Positions 11,233-21,275 of a DNA stretch of 64,000 bases are shown in pieces. This DNA comes from Bacteroidota bacterium (GTDB lineage: Bacteria; Bacteroidota; Bacteroidia; Chitinophagales; Chitinophagaceae). The position numbers and the translations under genes are program-made. Location: positions 124,001-188,000 of the forward strand of contig JAIUNV010000003.1 in assembly GCA_020161435.1 (NCBI GenBank). Direction: 5' to 3'. A model generated the notes under the pieces. The model did no database searches. It was not told where the DNA came from and saw only the letters and a program-made list of their open reading frames with translations. The stretch's first letter is position 1. Every line of letters begins with the position of its first letter.

Positions 11233-12322
11233 GTATCGAATTCAATATCTCTTTAGCAATAATGGTATCAGCATCCAACCTGGCCAGTTGCTTCAGTTGC
11301 TGCTGCATGTGTTGGCGTGTGTGTTGGTTGTGCATGAGTTCGAGTACGGTAGGCACCAATTTTTGTTTGGCATCTGCATCGGCTACAATGGCAGCAGCTC
11401 CGGCATTTACCAGTTGCATAGCGTTGGCCGTTTGGTGATCTTCCGCTGCAAAAGGGAAAGGCACAAACACTGCAGGTTTGGCTACAATGCAGAGCTCAGC
11501 TACACTCATAGCACCTGCCCTGCTCACCACTATATCTGCTGCTGCATAGGCAGCACTCATGTCTTCAATAAATGCACTCGTCCACACTTGTGGGTTATTG
11601 GCAGCGGCTGCTTTCGCTTCTGCTGCAAACAACTTACCGGTTTGCCATATCACTTGCCAACCCGATTGCAGCAATGCAGGCAGGTTATGTTCGATAGCCT
11701 GATTGATGCTGCGGGCACCGAGGCTACCACCAATTATGAGCAGCACAGGCACATTAGGCTGCAAGCCAAACTGCTGGCGGGCTGCAGCAGCATCTTTTTG
11801 AGGAGCCTCAATTTCTTTGCGCACCGGATTGCCCGTAATCATCAGTTTGCTGGCAGGAAAGAATTTTTCCATGCCTGCACCCGCCACAAAAACTTTGCTG
11901 GCATTTTTACCCAGCATTTGATTGGCCTTTCCTGCAAAGGCATTGCTCTCATGCAGGAAAGTGGGAATGCCTTTTTGCTGTGCCAACTTCAGCACCGGAA
12001 AACTGCTGTAACCACCTACACCAAACGCGGCTGTTGGTTGAAAGCGTTTGAAGATGCTACGCACCTGCCAAAAACTTTGGATGAGCTTGAATGGCAACGA
12101 CCAGTTCTTCCAGAGATGCGTTCTGTTGAATCCAGCGATGTCCAATCCTTCAATATTGAAACCAGCTTGTGGTACTTTTTCCATTTCCATTTTACCCTTG
12201 GCGCCAACAAATAAAATGTCGGCATCGGGCTGCAATGTTTTAATGGCTTTGGCCACCGCTACTGCAGGAAAAATATGGCCACCAGTACCGCCACCAGCTA
12301 TAATGATTCTTGCCTTACTCAT
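11219..12322 (-). CDS. murG: UDP-GlcNAc transferase MurG
   Basis: Membrane-associated glycosyltransferase that adds GlcNAc to lipid I to give lipid II. 367 residues. The first glycine loop GGGTGGHIFPAVAVA is at 10-24 and GGYSSFPVL near 102. GGSLGARSIN begins the C-domain and SRAGAMSVAEL is part of the UDP-GlcNAc site. The ATG overlaps the ftsW stop as ATGA (12319-12322), so translation is probably coupled. Confidence 0.97.
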   Translation of the reverse strand: MSKARIIIAGGGTGGHIFPAVAVAKAIKTLQPDADILFVGAKGKMEMEKVPQAGFNIEGLDIAGFNRTHLWKNWSLPFKLIQSFWQVRSIFKRFQPTAAFGVGGYSSFPVLKLAQQKGIPTFLHESNAFAGKANQMLGKNASKVFVAGAGMEKFFPASKLMITGNPVRKEIEAPQKDAAAARQQFGLQPNVPVLLIIGGSLGARSINQAIEHNLPALLQSGWQVIWQTGKLFAAEAKAAAANNPQVWTSAFIEDMSAAYAAADIVVSRAGAMSVAELCIVAKPAVFVPFPFAAEDHQTANAMQLVNAGAAAIVADADAKQKLVPTVLELMHNQHTRQHMQQQLKQLARLDADTIIAKEILNSIHAIA

Positions 12323-13605
12323 GCTGCCACCTCCGCTTTTGCTGGTTCTTCTTTGCCTTCGAGTTGCTCAATATTGCGGGCAATGCTGAGCAGGATGCCA
12401 ATAGAAAAACAAGTGAACAAAAAGGATGTACCACCCATACTTACGAGGGGCAGGGTAACACCTGTAACGGGCACTATATTTACGTTGACCGCCATGTTAC
12501 TGATGGCCTGAATGGCCAGCGTAACACCGAGTGCCAACGCCAGAAACGTTCCGAATGCATAAGGACATTTGCCCACAATGCGTATGCAGCGATAGAGAAA
12601 TGCGAGGTACAAAAACACCATCAGCATGCCACCCAAAAAGCCATACTCTTCAATAATGATGGCGTAAATAAAATCGCTGTACGGATGGGGTAAAAAGTTG
12701 CGCTGTTCACTATTGCCGGGGCCAAGACCAATCCAGCTGCCTTTAGCAATAGCTACCTTGGCTTGTTGCACCTGATAAGGAACGGCATCGCCTTCGGCAT
12801 AGATAAAATCCTGAATGCGGCTTACCCATGTACCAATCCGGCCTTGCTTGCGGATATTCTGCACCACTCCGCTTTCGTTATTGGCTGCTACAGTTGCTGC
12901 TTCCGACTTGTGTGTAAACACTGCAGCAGCAATCAACATTACAACTGGAATAGCAGCAATACCGATAGTCAACAACAAATGCTTGATGGAAGCACGACCC
13001 ATAAACAACACCAACAAACCCGTAGCACCCGTGAGCAAACAAGTACTGAGGTTGGCCGGTGCAATCAACAAACAAGTAATGCCGATGGGTAACAACATCG
13101 GTAGATAGCCCTTCTTAAAATCAGTAATCACATTTTGCTTTCGGCTGATTTGCCTTGCCAAATACATGAACAAAGCCAGACGTGCAAAGTCAGAAGTTTG
13201 AAAAGTAAGGTTGATTAGCGGGAGTTTAATCCAACGGTTTGCTTCGTTGAGATTGGCACCAAACAACAAAGTATACAGCAAGAGCGGAATGGAAGCGATG
13301 TACAACCACAACGCCACTTTGCTGAAGAAGCGGTAATCGACCAAATGTGTGAAGTAGATAATACCAACACCTATTACAATAAACGTAATCTGGCGGAAAA
13401 GATAATACTCGGTATTGCCCTTGTTTTGTTTGTATGCCAGCGATCCGGTGGAGCTGTACACTGCCAACAAACTGATGACCACCAGTACGGCCACGATGCT
13501 CCAGATCACCCGGTCGCCACGGGTTTTGCCCGACAGCAATAAGAGTTTACCTGCTGAGAAATCTCCCAGGTTCAGTTCATCCGATATGTTTTTCCAGGCG
13601 CCCAA
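12319..13605 (-). CDS. ftsW: Septal peptidoglycan glycosyltransferase FtsW (SEDS)
   Basis: SEDS-family lipid II polymerase of the divisome, 428 residues with about ten membrane segments. Typical SEDS motifs include WIGLGPGNSEQRNFLPHPYSDFI across the extracellular loop (about 290-312) and the C-terminal run PLVSMGGTSFLF. A soluble N-terminus of about 35 residues precedes the first membrane segment. The start is a TTG placed directly after the murD TAA with no intervening base. Partner of the transpeptidase encoded at 17745-19844. Confidence 0.95.
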   Translation of the reverse strand: MGAWKNISDELNLGDFSAGKLLLLSGKTRGDRVIWSIVAVLVVISLLAVYSSTGSLAYKQNKGNTEYYLFRQITFIVIGVGIIYFTHLVDYRFFSKVALWLYIASIPLLLYTLLFGANLNEANRWIKLPLINLTFQTSDFARLALFMYLARQISRKQNVITDFKKGYLPMLLPIGITCLLIAPANLSTCLLTGATGLLVLFMGRASIKHLLLTIGIAAIPVVMLIAAAVFTHKSEAATVAANNESGVVQNIRKQGRIGTWVSRIQDFIYAEGDAVPYQVQQAKVAIAKGSWIGLGPGNSEQRNFLPHPYSDFIYAIIIEEYGFLGGMLMVFLYLAFLYRCIRIVGKCPYAFGTFLALALGVTLAIQAISNMAVNVNIVPVTGVTLPLVSMGGTSFLFTCFSIGILLSIARNIEQLEGKEEPAKAEVAA

Positions 13606-14946
13606 TTACAGTTCTTTTACGGCCATTTTAAATTGTGTTCCGCGGTCTTCGTAGTTCTTAAACAAATCGAAGCTGGCACATGCAGGAGAGAGCAATACTG
13701 CATCACCTTTCTCCGCCAGTTTGTATGCTGCCATTACAGCTGCTTTTGCACTATCTGCATCAACAATCGCTGGTACTTTACCTGCAAACGCTTCATGTAT
13801 TTTAGCATTGTCTACACCCATGCAGATAATTGCTTTTACCTTTTCTGTAACCAAATCTTCAATCACGGTGTAGTCATTGCCTTTATCTACACCACCCAAA
13901 ATGAGCACCGTTGGCTTGGTCATGCTTTCCAATGCATACCAGGTGCTGTTGATGTTGGTAGCCTTGCTATCGTTGATGTATTCAACACCACGAATGGTAG
14001 CTACGGGCTCCATGCGATGCTCGAGACTTTCGAATGTTTGAATGGCTTCTCTAATCTTGTCCTTCCTGATGTCCAGCACCGTTGCAGCAATCCCCGCAGC
14101 CATAGTATTGTATTGATTGTGTTTTCCTTTCAATGCGAAGTCATGAATACTCATCCTTACTTCTTGTTCCTTTACTTTTATGAGCATCTCCTCGTCTTTG
14201 ATATAAGCGCCCTGGCGTACTTCTTTTTTCATGGTGAATGGCAATAGGTTAGTTAGGTTACAGAATTTATGTTGGTTAGCTACGGTTACTTCGTCGTCGG
14301 CGCAGTAGATGCAATAGTCACCCGGCTGCTGATTTTCGGTGATGCGAAACTTCGCATTGATATAGTTTTCGAATTGATAGTTGTAACGGTCGAGATGGTC
14401 TTCCGTAATGTTGACCAACACGGCAATGTCAGGTCGAAACGTAACGATATCATCCAGCTGAAAGCTGCTGATTTCGGCTACATACAAAGGCTTTGGATCG
14501 ATGGCTACCTGACGGGCAATGGAATAACCAATGTTGCCCACCAGAGCACAATCTAATCCGCCAGCTTTGCAAATAGCATAGATGAGTGAGGTAGTGGTGC
14601 TTTTGCCATTGCTACCGGTAATGCCGATGATTTTGCTATCGCCTTTGTAGCGGTATGCAAATTCCACTTCGCTAATCACCGGAATGACTCGGGCACGAAT
14701 GGCTTTTACTACGGCAGCTTTCTCAGGAATGCCGGGGCTCTTCACTACTTCATCAGCTTGCAGTATCCGTTCCATGCTGTGCGAACCAGATTCATAAGCA
14801 ATGCCATGCTGCATCAATTCAGCCTCGTAAGGTTTGCTGATAGCTCCGCCATCAGATACAAACACGTCGTATCCTTTGGCTTTCGCCAATATGGCTGCAC
14901 CAACACCGCTTTCGCCTGCACCTAATATGATGAGTTGTTTACCCAA
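13606..14946 (-). CDS. murD: UDP-MurNAc-L-alanine--D-glutamate ligase MurD
   Basis: Adds D-Glu to UDP-MurNAc-L-Ala. 446 residues. The UDP loop LGAGESGVGAAILA is at 8-21 and the ATP loop GITGSNGKSTTTSL near 109. EDHLDRY and the late motif YINDSKATN are the Mur ligase substrate motifs. The start codon is TTG (14946), six bases after the mraY stop, and the stop abuts the ftsW start. No closer ATG fits the N-terminal fold. Confidence 0.96.
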   Translation of the reverse strand: MGKQLIILGAGESGVGAAILAKAKGYDVFVSDGGAISKPYEAELMQHGIAYESGSHSMERILQADEVVKSPGIPEKAAVVKAIRARVIPVISEVEFAYRYKGDSKIIGITGSNGKSTTTSLIYAICKAGGLDCALVGNIGYSIARQVAIDPKPLYVAEISSFQLDDIVTFRPDIAVLVNITEDHLDRYNYQFENYINAKFRITENQQPGDYCIYCADDEVTVANQHKFCNLTNLLPFTMKKEVRQGAYIKDEEMLIKVKEQEVRMSIHDFALKGKHNQYNTMAAGIAATVLDIRKDKIREAIQTFESLEHRMEPVATIRGVEYINDSKATNINSTWYALESMTKPTVLILGGVDKGNDYTVIEDLVTEKVKAIICMGVDNAKIHEAFAGKVPAIVDADSAKAAVMAAYKLAEKGDAVLLSPACASFDLFKNYEDRGTQFKMAVKEL

Positions 14947-14952
14947 TTTCGT

Positions 14953-16248
14953 TTATCGCATTTTGAGTGTAATCACTGAGAAGATGGCCAGAATGAGTGT
15001 GATAACCCAGAACCGCACCGCAATCTTGCTTTCGTGGTAGCCGAGTTTTTGGTAGTGGTGATGCAGCGGACTCATGAGAAAAATGCGCCGCCCCTCACCG
15101 TATTTTCTTTTGGTGTATTTGAAGTAGGATACCTGCAGAATCACACTCAGATTTTCAATGAGGAATACACCGCAGAAAATAGGAATAAGTAATTCTTTAC
15201 GCACAATGATGGCCAGTGAAGCAATGATGCCGCCCAATGCCAAACTACCTGTATCACCCATGAATACTTGTGCGGGATATGCATTGTACCACAAGAAGCC
15301 TACGCATGCTCCTATGAAAGCACCAATGAAAATTGAGAGCTCACCCAAATTGGGGATGTACATGATATTGAGATACTCGGCAAAGCGGATGTTACCACTC
15401 GTGTAAGCAAACAATCCTAATACTGCACCGATGATTGCCGACACGCCTGTGGCCAATCCATCCAGACCATCAGTAATGTTTGAACCATTGCTAACCGCTG
15501 TAATAATGAAGATGACTACAATGATGTACAGAATGTATGTGTAGTCTTCCCATGTTTTTGGCAGCAACTTGGCGTAGTTGAATTCATGTCCTTTTACAAA
15601 AGGAATGGTAGTGATAGGCGTTTGTACTTTTACAAAACGGTGTTCTTCACCATCAATGATTTTTACGGTTTCACCTACCAAACGTTCTTTAGATTGAAGC
15701 ACTACCTGTTGGTTGGTGCCCACCACTTCTCTTTCTACCACTACCGATTGATTGAAGTACAAGGAGGCGCCAACAATCAAACCCAAGCCTATTTGTCCGG
15801 CTACTTTGAACTTGCCAGCCAAACCATCGGCATCGGCTTTTTTATACTGGATACCTTTGGCCTTGGCTATCCGCTTGGCACGTAGTTTCAGGTAGTCATC
15901 AATAAAACCAATCATACCACACCATACCGTTACAAGCAGCATGAGTATGATGTAAATGTTTTCAATTTTGGCAAACAGCAAAGTGGGTACCAAAATGGCC
16001 AGCAAAATGATAAAGCCACCCATGGTTGGTGTGTTGGCTTTGTCAACTTCGCCGGGCAAACCGAGCTCACGTACCGCTTCGCCCACCTGCATGTTTTGCA
16101 AACGCTTGATGATGCGTTTTCCAAAAACGGTGGTGATTACCAACGACAACATAACAGCCAACGCCACCCTAAAGGTGATGAACTGAAACAGTCCGGCACC
16201 CGAAAGGTCAAACTCGCTGTGAAGCCAATTGAACAGGTGGTAGAGCAT
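14953..16248 (-). CDS. mraY: Phospho-MurNAc-pentapeptide transferase MraY, with loop insertion
   Basis: Integral membrane enzyme that makes lipid I. About ten membrane helices. Motifs include [21 protein letters not shown] with the catalytic Asp pair, [15 protein letters not shown], and the HHHYQ segment near the C-terminus. At 431 residues it is about 70 longer than E. coli MraY. Most of the excess is a polar segment (about residues 175-235, around [20 protein letters not shown]) between two membrane helices. I believe this insertion is usual in Bacteroidota. 25 bp after murE. Confidence 0.96.
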   Translation of the reverse strand: MLYHLFNWLHSEFDLSGAGLFQFITFRVALAVMLSLVITTVFGKRIIKRLQNMQVGEAVRELGLPGEVDKANTPTMGGFIILLAILVPTLLFAKIENIYIILMLLVTVWCGMIGFIDDYLKLRAKRIAKAKGIQYKKADADGLAGKFKVAGQIGLGLIVGASLYFNQSVVVEREVVGTNQQVVLQSKERLVGETVKIIDGEEHRFVKVQTPITTIPFVKGHEFNYAKLLPKTWEDYTYILYIIVVIFIITAVSNGSNITDGLDGLATGVSAIIGAVLGLFAYTSGNIRFAEYLNIMYIPNLGELSIFIGAFIGACVGFLWYNAYPAQVFMGDTGSLALGGIIASLAIIVRKELLIPIFCGVFLIENLSVILQVSYFKYTKRKYGEGRRIFLMSPLHHHYQKLGYHESKIAVRFWVITLILAIFSVITLKMR

Positions 16249-16273
16249 AGCTGGTTGGTTGTTCGGTTGTTAA

Positions 16274-17740
16274 TTATTTACTGAGTTCCTGAAAGTTGTT
16301 GATGAGTTCTTCTTTGTCGTCGAAGTGATGTTTCACTCCGTTGATATCCTGGTATTTTTCGTGGCCTTTTCCTGCCACCAAAATGATATCTCCGGGTTGA
16401 GACAGCATGATAGCTGTACGAATTGCTTCCCTTCTATCGGCAATCACCACGCACTTGCGTTTATGCTCACTCTTCATATCCCGCAGCATATCGTTCAAAA
16501 TTTCCTGCGGGTCTTCGGTGCGTGGATTATCGCTGGTCAAGATGGCCTTGGTGCTGTATTCACAAGCAGCGGCAGCCATCAGTGGTCGTTTGGTTTTATC
16601 GCGGTCGCCACCACAGCCAACTACTGTAATCACTTGCTCATTACCTTGCTGCAACTTTTTAATAGTGGCCAGTACATTGAGCAATGCATCTGGCGTATGT
16701 GCATAGTCTACAATGCCGATTACTTTTTCATTGGCTGAAACGGTATAATCAAAACGGCCTTCAGCACCATGCAAATTGCTGAGCACCGCCAGCACCTGAT
16801 CGGCATCTTCGCCCAGGTTTACAGCAGCGCCATACACAGCCAGCAGATTGTAAGCATTGAACTCGCCAATCATGCGGAAGTGTACTTCCTTGCCATTGAT
16901 ATCCATGATTAAACCAGTCAGGTTGTTTTCTACAATCTTGCCTTTGAAGTCAGCTGCTGTTTTCAGCGCATACATCAATCGGCGTCCGTTGCAGTTTTGC
17001 AGCATGATGGTTCCGCGTTTGTCGTCGGCATTGCTAATCGCAAATGCATCGGCAGACAAACCATCGAAGAAAGCTTTCTTCACCCGGATGTACTCATCAA
17101 ATGTTTTGTGATAATCGAGGTGGTCGTGGGTGATGTTGGTAAACAATGCGCCATCGAAATGCAAACCTGTAATACGATGCTGATGAATAGCATGACTGCT
17201 GCATTCCATGAACACGTGAGTGCAACCCGCATCTACCATCGTCCGCATCAAACCATTGAGGCTGATGGCATCGGGCGTAGTATGTTCTGCGGTGTACGCT
17301 TCATCGCCAATCAAATTATTAACGGTAGAAATGAGGCCACATTTGTAGCCCAATGCAGTAAAAAGTTGATACAGCAATGTAGCAACCGTTGTTTTGCCGT
17401 TGGTGCCTGTTACACCAACCAGCTTTACTGCTTTAGATGGGTGATTGAAAAATTCATTGGCAACAATCGCCAGTGCTTCAGAGGTATTCTTCACCAGCAA
17501 ATAGGTCACAGCATCTTCCAACGTTGATGGCAAAGTGCTACACAATACAACGGTAGCACCATTTGCAATGGCTGTATTGATGTACTGGTGACCATCTTGC
17601 TGCCAGCCCACAATAGCGGCAAACATATAGCCAGACTTCACTTTACGGCTATCAATAGCCAAACCAGCCACAGACTGATCGGCCTTGCCGGTCAACTGCA
17701 GCACCTCAACTTCTTGTAATATGTTGCGAAGCGTTTTCAC
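16274..17740 (-). CDS. murE: UDP-MurNAc-tripeptide ligase MurE (meso-DAP type)
   Basis: Adds the third residue of the stem peptide. 488 residues. The ATP loop GVTGTNGKTTVATLL is near 109. DNPRTEDPQEI near 410 contains the DNPR motif of enzymes that add meso-diaminopimelate, so the peptidoglycan is predicted to be of the DAP type. The start codon is GTG, four bases after the stop of the upstream transpeptidase gene. Part of the dcw operon. Confidence 0.96.
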   Translation of the reverse strand: MKTLRNILQEVEVLQLTGKADQSVAGLAIDSRKVKSGYMFAAIVGWQQDGHQYINTAIANGATVVLCSTLPSTLEDAVTYLLVKNTSEALAIVANEFFNHPSKAVKLVGVTGTNGKTTVATLLYQLFTALGYKCGLISTVNNLIGDEAYTAEHTTPDAISLNGLMRTMVDAGCTHVFMECSSHAIHQHRITGLHFDGALFTNITHDHLDYHKTFDEYIRVKKAFFDGLSADAFAISNADDKRGTIMLQNCNGRRLMYALKTAADFKGKIVENNLTGLIMDINGKEVHFRMIGEFNAYNLLAVYGAAVNLGEDADQVLAVLSNLHGAEGRFDYTVSANEKVIGIVDYAHTPDALLNVLATIKKLQQGNEQVITVVGCGGDRDKTKRPLMAAAACEYSTKAILTSDNPRTEDPQEILNDMLRDMKSEHKRKCVVIADRREAIRTAIMLSQPGDIILVAGKGHEKYQDINGVKHHFDDKEELINNFQELSK

Positions 17741-17744
17741 TTGT

Positions 17745-19844
17745 TTAGTTCAATTGTAGATGAATGGTTTGTCCTTTGCTGATGGGTGTACCGGGTAAAA
17801 TAGATTGTGCCACTACCTTGCCCCTGCCTGCAACCGTTACCATCAACCCTTTTTCCTCACATACTGCCAGTGCGTCTTTCAAGCCTACACCTTGCAGCGG
17901 AGGCATCGCCGCATCTTGTTTATCTGCGCTGCGCAAAATCTTTCCTTTGCCAGCGCTATTTTCAAACAAGGCTACCATGCTATTGGCGCTGCTGTCGCTC
18001 ATGCGCCAGCCAAAAAAGCCAGCCAGTTTTTTCAGCGTTTGCTGACGTGCATAAAGTTGAAAAGAAGTACTGTCTGCTTTGCCAGGTTGCACCTGTGGCT
18101 GCTTAAACAAATGGGTAGCATAAATGCGGTCAGCTACTTCGCGGAACACTGGTCCTGCTACAGAAGCACCGTAAAACTTAGCAGCATGCGCCTTGTTGCG
18201 AATCACCACTACAATGGTGTACTGCGGATCGTTGGCAGGAAAATAACCGGCAAACGAAGACTGGTACATTTTATCGGCGTAGGTGATGCCTTTATCGGCT
18301 ACCAATGAGGTACCTGTTTTACCAGCGAAAGAGTATGCATCAGTTTTCATTCCACGGCCGGTGCCATTCAGTACCACACCTTCCAGGCTTTGGCGAACCT
18401 GTGCAATTACTTCGCGGTCGGCTATCTGTGCATTCAATACAACGGGCTCGTATTGCTGCACTATTTTACCATCTTTCAGCAAAGCATTTACCACATAAGG
18501 TTTCATCATTTTTCCGCCGTTGGCCACAGCGTTGTACAGCATGGCTGTATGCATGGGCGTAATGGTGAGGTTGTAGCCAAAACCCATCCAAGGCAATGTG
18601 GTATTGCTCCAATGCCGACTACCGGGTTTATAAATATTGGGGCGAGATTCACCCGGTAAATCAATACCTGTAATTGAATCCATACGCCAGTTGTGCAAGT
18701 GTTGCAAAAATTCAGATGGCTTATTGCCGTAATGATAGTAGGTCAACTTGGCCATGCCCACGTTGCTGCTCTTTTCAAATGACTGCTGAATGGTTGCTGC
18801 ATGCATGCCGTGTACTTCACTATCAAAAACTACCTGACCAGCCACTGGCCAACGACCACCTTCTAAATCTATTATGCTATTCAGCGACACTTTCTTGTCT
18901 TGCAATACTGCCATCAGTGTTACCAACTTCCAGGTAGAGCCGGGCTCACTGGCAGAGAGTGCATAGTTGTAATCTTCCCAGTAGTTACCATCGCTTTGCC
19001 GACCTAGGTTGGCTATAGCTTTTACCTTTCCGGTTTTTACTTCCATCACAATGCAGGTGCCACGCAATGCTTCATTTTCTACCATCATTTTCTGCAAAGC
19101 CTGCTGGGCTATTTCCTGAATGTTAACATCCAGTGTTGTAACCAAATCGCTGCCATCCTGCGGCTCTTGGTCGGTGCCTTCTATTGGCACACCCGCTCCT
19201 CCGGCGATATAGCGTACAAGACGCTTACCATCGGTACCACCGAGGTATTGATCATACTTTTTCTCCAATCCTACTTTGTTGCTTTCACGGGCAATACCAA
19301 TGGTACGGTTCGCCAACAATTTATAAGGATAAAGTCGCTTCATCCGCACCACTGCAATGAAACCGCTTTTGTTTTTGCCCAGTTTTACCAAGGGCAATTG
19401 CTTGAAGTCTTCGTAGTTGGCAAATGAAATTTTCCGCTTGAGTAACACAAAACGGTCTTTGCTGCGGAAGCCCTTATCGAGCAACTTCTTGTATTCTTTT
19501 ACTGTACGGTCTTTGAAGAGTTTGGCCAAGCCTATAGCCAATGAATCGGCATACTGATGATAGAGCTGCCCTTCTTTTTCAATCAAACCATCGGCTTGAA
19601 AATCGATATAGATATCAAACTCCGGAACAGATGTACTGAGCACTTCACCTGATTCACTGTAAATAGTGCCCCGCTCAGCAGCTATGGATTCAAAACGAAT
19701 ATGAGCACTATCGGCCATGCTGCGCCAGTACTTTCCTTCGCCCAACTGAATAAATAATACCTGCCCCAACACCAAAAGGCATACCCCTACCAACACCAGG
19801 AATACGATGTAGGTGCGGGTTAGTATTTCTTTTTTGGTTTCCAT
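17745..19844 (-). CDS. ftsI: Division-specific transpeptidase FtsI/PBP3 with PASTA domain
   Basis: Class B penicillin-binding protein that cross-links septal peptidoglycan. 699 residues. One N-terminal membrane segment (about 10-32), then a dimerisation region. The transpeptidase motifs are STWK (active-site Ser in EPGSTWKLV), SSN (KSSNVGMAKL) and KTG (FAGKTGTSLV). The last ~60 residues form one PASTA-like domain (GVGLKDALAVCEEKGL). The layout resembles SpoVD/FtsI of other phyla. Located between the FtsL-like gene (39-bp gap) and murE. Confidence 0.96.
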   Translation of the reverse strand: METKKEILTRTYIVFLVLVGVCLLVLGQVLFIQLGEGKYWRSMADSAHIRFESIAAERGTIYSESGEVLSTSVPEFDIYIDFQADGLIEKEGQLYHQYADSLAIGLAKLFKDRTVKEYKKLLDKGFRSKDRFVLLKRKISFANYEDFKQLPLVKLGKNKSGFIAVVRMKRLYPYKLLANRTIGIARESNKVGLEKKYDQYLGGTDGKRLVRYIAGGAGVPIEGTDQEPQDGSDLVTTLDVNIQEIAQQALQKMMVENEALRGTCIVMEVKTGKVKAIANLGRQSDGNYWEDYNYALSASEPGSTWKLVTLMAVLQDKKVSLNSIIDLEGGRWPVAGQVVFDSEVHGMHAATIQQSFEKSSNVGMAKLTYYHYGNKPSEFLQHLHNWRMDSITGIDLPGESRPNIYKPGSRHWSNTTLPWMGFGYNLTITPMHTAMLYNAVANGGKMMKPYVVNALLKDGKIVQQYEPVVLNAQIADREVIAQVRQSLEGVVLNGTGRGMKTDAYSFAGKTGTSLVADKGITYADKMYQSSFAGYFPANDPQYTIVVVIRNKAHAAKFYGASVAGPVFREVADRIYATHLFKQPQVQPGKADSTSFQLYARQQTLKKLAGFFGWRMSDSSANSMVALFENSAGKGKILRSADKQDAAMPPLQGVGLKDALAVCEEKGLMVTVAGRGKVVAQSILPGTPISKGQTIHLQLN

Positions 19845-19883
19845 GAAAGTGGCGGCTCAGTTTTATCAGTAAATGTTTTAAAT

Positions 19884-20240
19884 CTATGGCGTCGGGGGAT
19901 TGGAAGATGTTTGCAGCGAATCGGCACGTAGCTGAGCAGGAGGCTCCATACTTCGTTGTAATCCGAGCGGCGCTACGGCTTTGGCCAACTCGCTTTCTTT
20001 ACTTCGGTAAATAAGTTCGGCTTGTAATGTTTTATAGTGGTATTGCAGTTGCTTCAGTTCCCGGGTGGCTTTGCCGGTATTGCGAATATTGTTGTCGGCG
20101 TAATGCCCGTTTCCGATATAGAGTACGGCAAGTATGGCGAGGAAAAAGATGAACGGCACATGCTGTACCATCCATTGGCCTTGAAGCCATTTGCGCCAAT
20201 TAGTTTTGGCTGGTTTTTGTCCGGCGGCCGTTTCTTGCAC
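19884..20240 (-). CDS. ftsL: FtsL-like division protein
   Basis: Small bitopic protein (118 residues): about 30 cytoplasmic residues, one membrane segment (FIFFLAILAVLYIGNG), then a periplasmic helix (KATRELKQLQYHYKTLQAELIYRSKESEL) with coiled-coil character. This is the shape expected of FtsL, and the position between rsmH and ftsI is canonical. Sequence similarity to E. coli FtsL is not obvious, so the name leans on topology and synteny. The start is GTG. The C-terminal ~15 residues are Pro/Ser/Thr-rich. Confidence 0.85.
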   Translation of the reverse strand: MQETAAGQKPAKTNWRKWLQGQWMVQHVPFIFFLAILAVLYIGNGHYADNNIRNTGKATRELKQLQYHYKTLQAELIYRSKESELAKAVAPLGLQRSMEPPAQLRADSLQTSSNPPTP

Positions 20241-20292
20241 TCGTTTCGTTTGTGTTACAGGGTTAGTAATGTTGTTTCAGTTCTTGCTTTGT

Positions 20293-21264
20293 TCACTTTG
20301 CTCCTTCTTTCATAGCGGCTACCCTAAGTCGGGCACTTCTGCTTCTGTCGTTCATTTTTACTTCTTCAGCACTGGCTTCTATGGGCTTTTTGCTAATGAG
20401 CTCAAATGGAGAAGCGCTGCTGTGCCCGTAAATCGGATCTGCTTCGCGACTGAAAGTGCCATCTCGCAGAAACAGCTTTACCAGCCTGTCTTCCAGCGAG
20501 TGAAAGGTGATGACGGCCACTCTTCCATCAGGCTTTAGCACCTGAGGCAGTTGCTCCAGCCACTCTTTCAGCACGGCCAGTTCTTCGTTTACTTCTATGC
20601 GGATGGCTTGAAAAACCTGTGCGTAGTAACGATTGGGGTTTCCCTTTGCCAGCGGCTCCAGCACGGTCAGCAAATCCTGGATGGTTTGCAGCGGCCTTTT
20701 GCTACGCTCTTGCACAATAGTTGCGGCAAGGGTGCGGGCATTGGTCACTTCGCCATACATGGAAAACATGTTTTGCAGCGCAGCAGCATTGTATTCATTT
20801 ATAATAGTAGCTGCAGTTTTGGGCTGGCGCTGGTCCATCCGCATATCCAGCTCCGCATCAAAACGAAAGCTGAATCCCCGGCTGGCTTCATCAAACTGAT
20901 GGCTGCTTACACCCAGATCGGCCAAAACACCATCCACCGGCAATGCACCGTGTAACCGTAAAAAACGGTGCATGTAGCGAAAGTTTTCTGGCACAAACAA
21001 AATGCGGGAATCGGCGGGCAGGTTGGCCGCAGCGTCCGCATCCTGGTCGAAGGCAATGAGCTTGCCCTTGGGGCCCAGTTGACTGAGGATGGCACGGCTA
21101 TGACCGCCACCACCAAAAGTGCAATCCACATAAATCCCGTCGGGGCGTATGTTGAGGGCTTCAATGGTTTCCTTCAGCATTACCGGTATGTGGTAGCTAT
21201 TGCCCCCCATTGCGGCAGCGTTGCTGGAGGCGGCGGCATTCTGTTGGCGTTGTTTCTTTCCCAT
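20293..21264 (-). CDS. rsmH: 16S rRNA m4C1402 methyltransferase RsmH (MraW)
   Basis: S-adenosylmethionine-dependent methyltransferase acting on 16S rRNA C1402. 323 residues. HIPVMLKETIEAL opens the conserved core near 26, followed by VDCTFGGGGHSRAIL (SAM loop) and VLADLGVSSHQFD. AVITFHSLEDRLVK lies near residue 253. About 25 extra N-terminal residues rich in Ala, Asn and Gln precede the core; a Met at residue 19 is an alternative start. Follows mraZ by 11 bp. Confidence 0.96.
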   Translation of the reverse strand: MGKKQRQQNAAASSNAAAMGGNSYHIPVMLKETIEALNIRPDGIYVDCTFGGGGHSRAILSQLGPKGKLIAFDQDADAAANLPADSRILFVPENFRYMHRFLRLHGALPVDGVLADLGVSSHQFDEASRGFSFRFDAELDMRMDQRQPKTAATIINEYNAAALQNMFSMYGEVTNARTLAATIVQERSKRPLQTIQDLLTVLEPLAKGNPNRYYAQVFQAIRIEVNEELAVLKEWLEQLPQVLKPDGRVAVITFHSLEDRLVKLFLRDGTFSREADPIYGHSSASPFELISKKPIEASAEEVKMNDRSRSARLRVAAMKEGAK

Positions 21265-21275
21265 ACCCGTTGCTT

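Noticed and set aside
11204..12214. 336-codon plus-strand open frame opposite murG
   Set aside because: Shadow of murG; Cys/His-rich translation typical of antisense frames.
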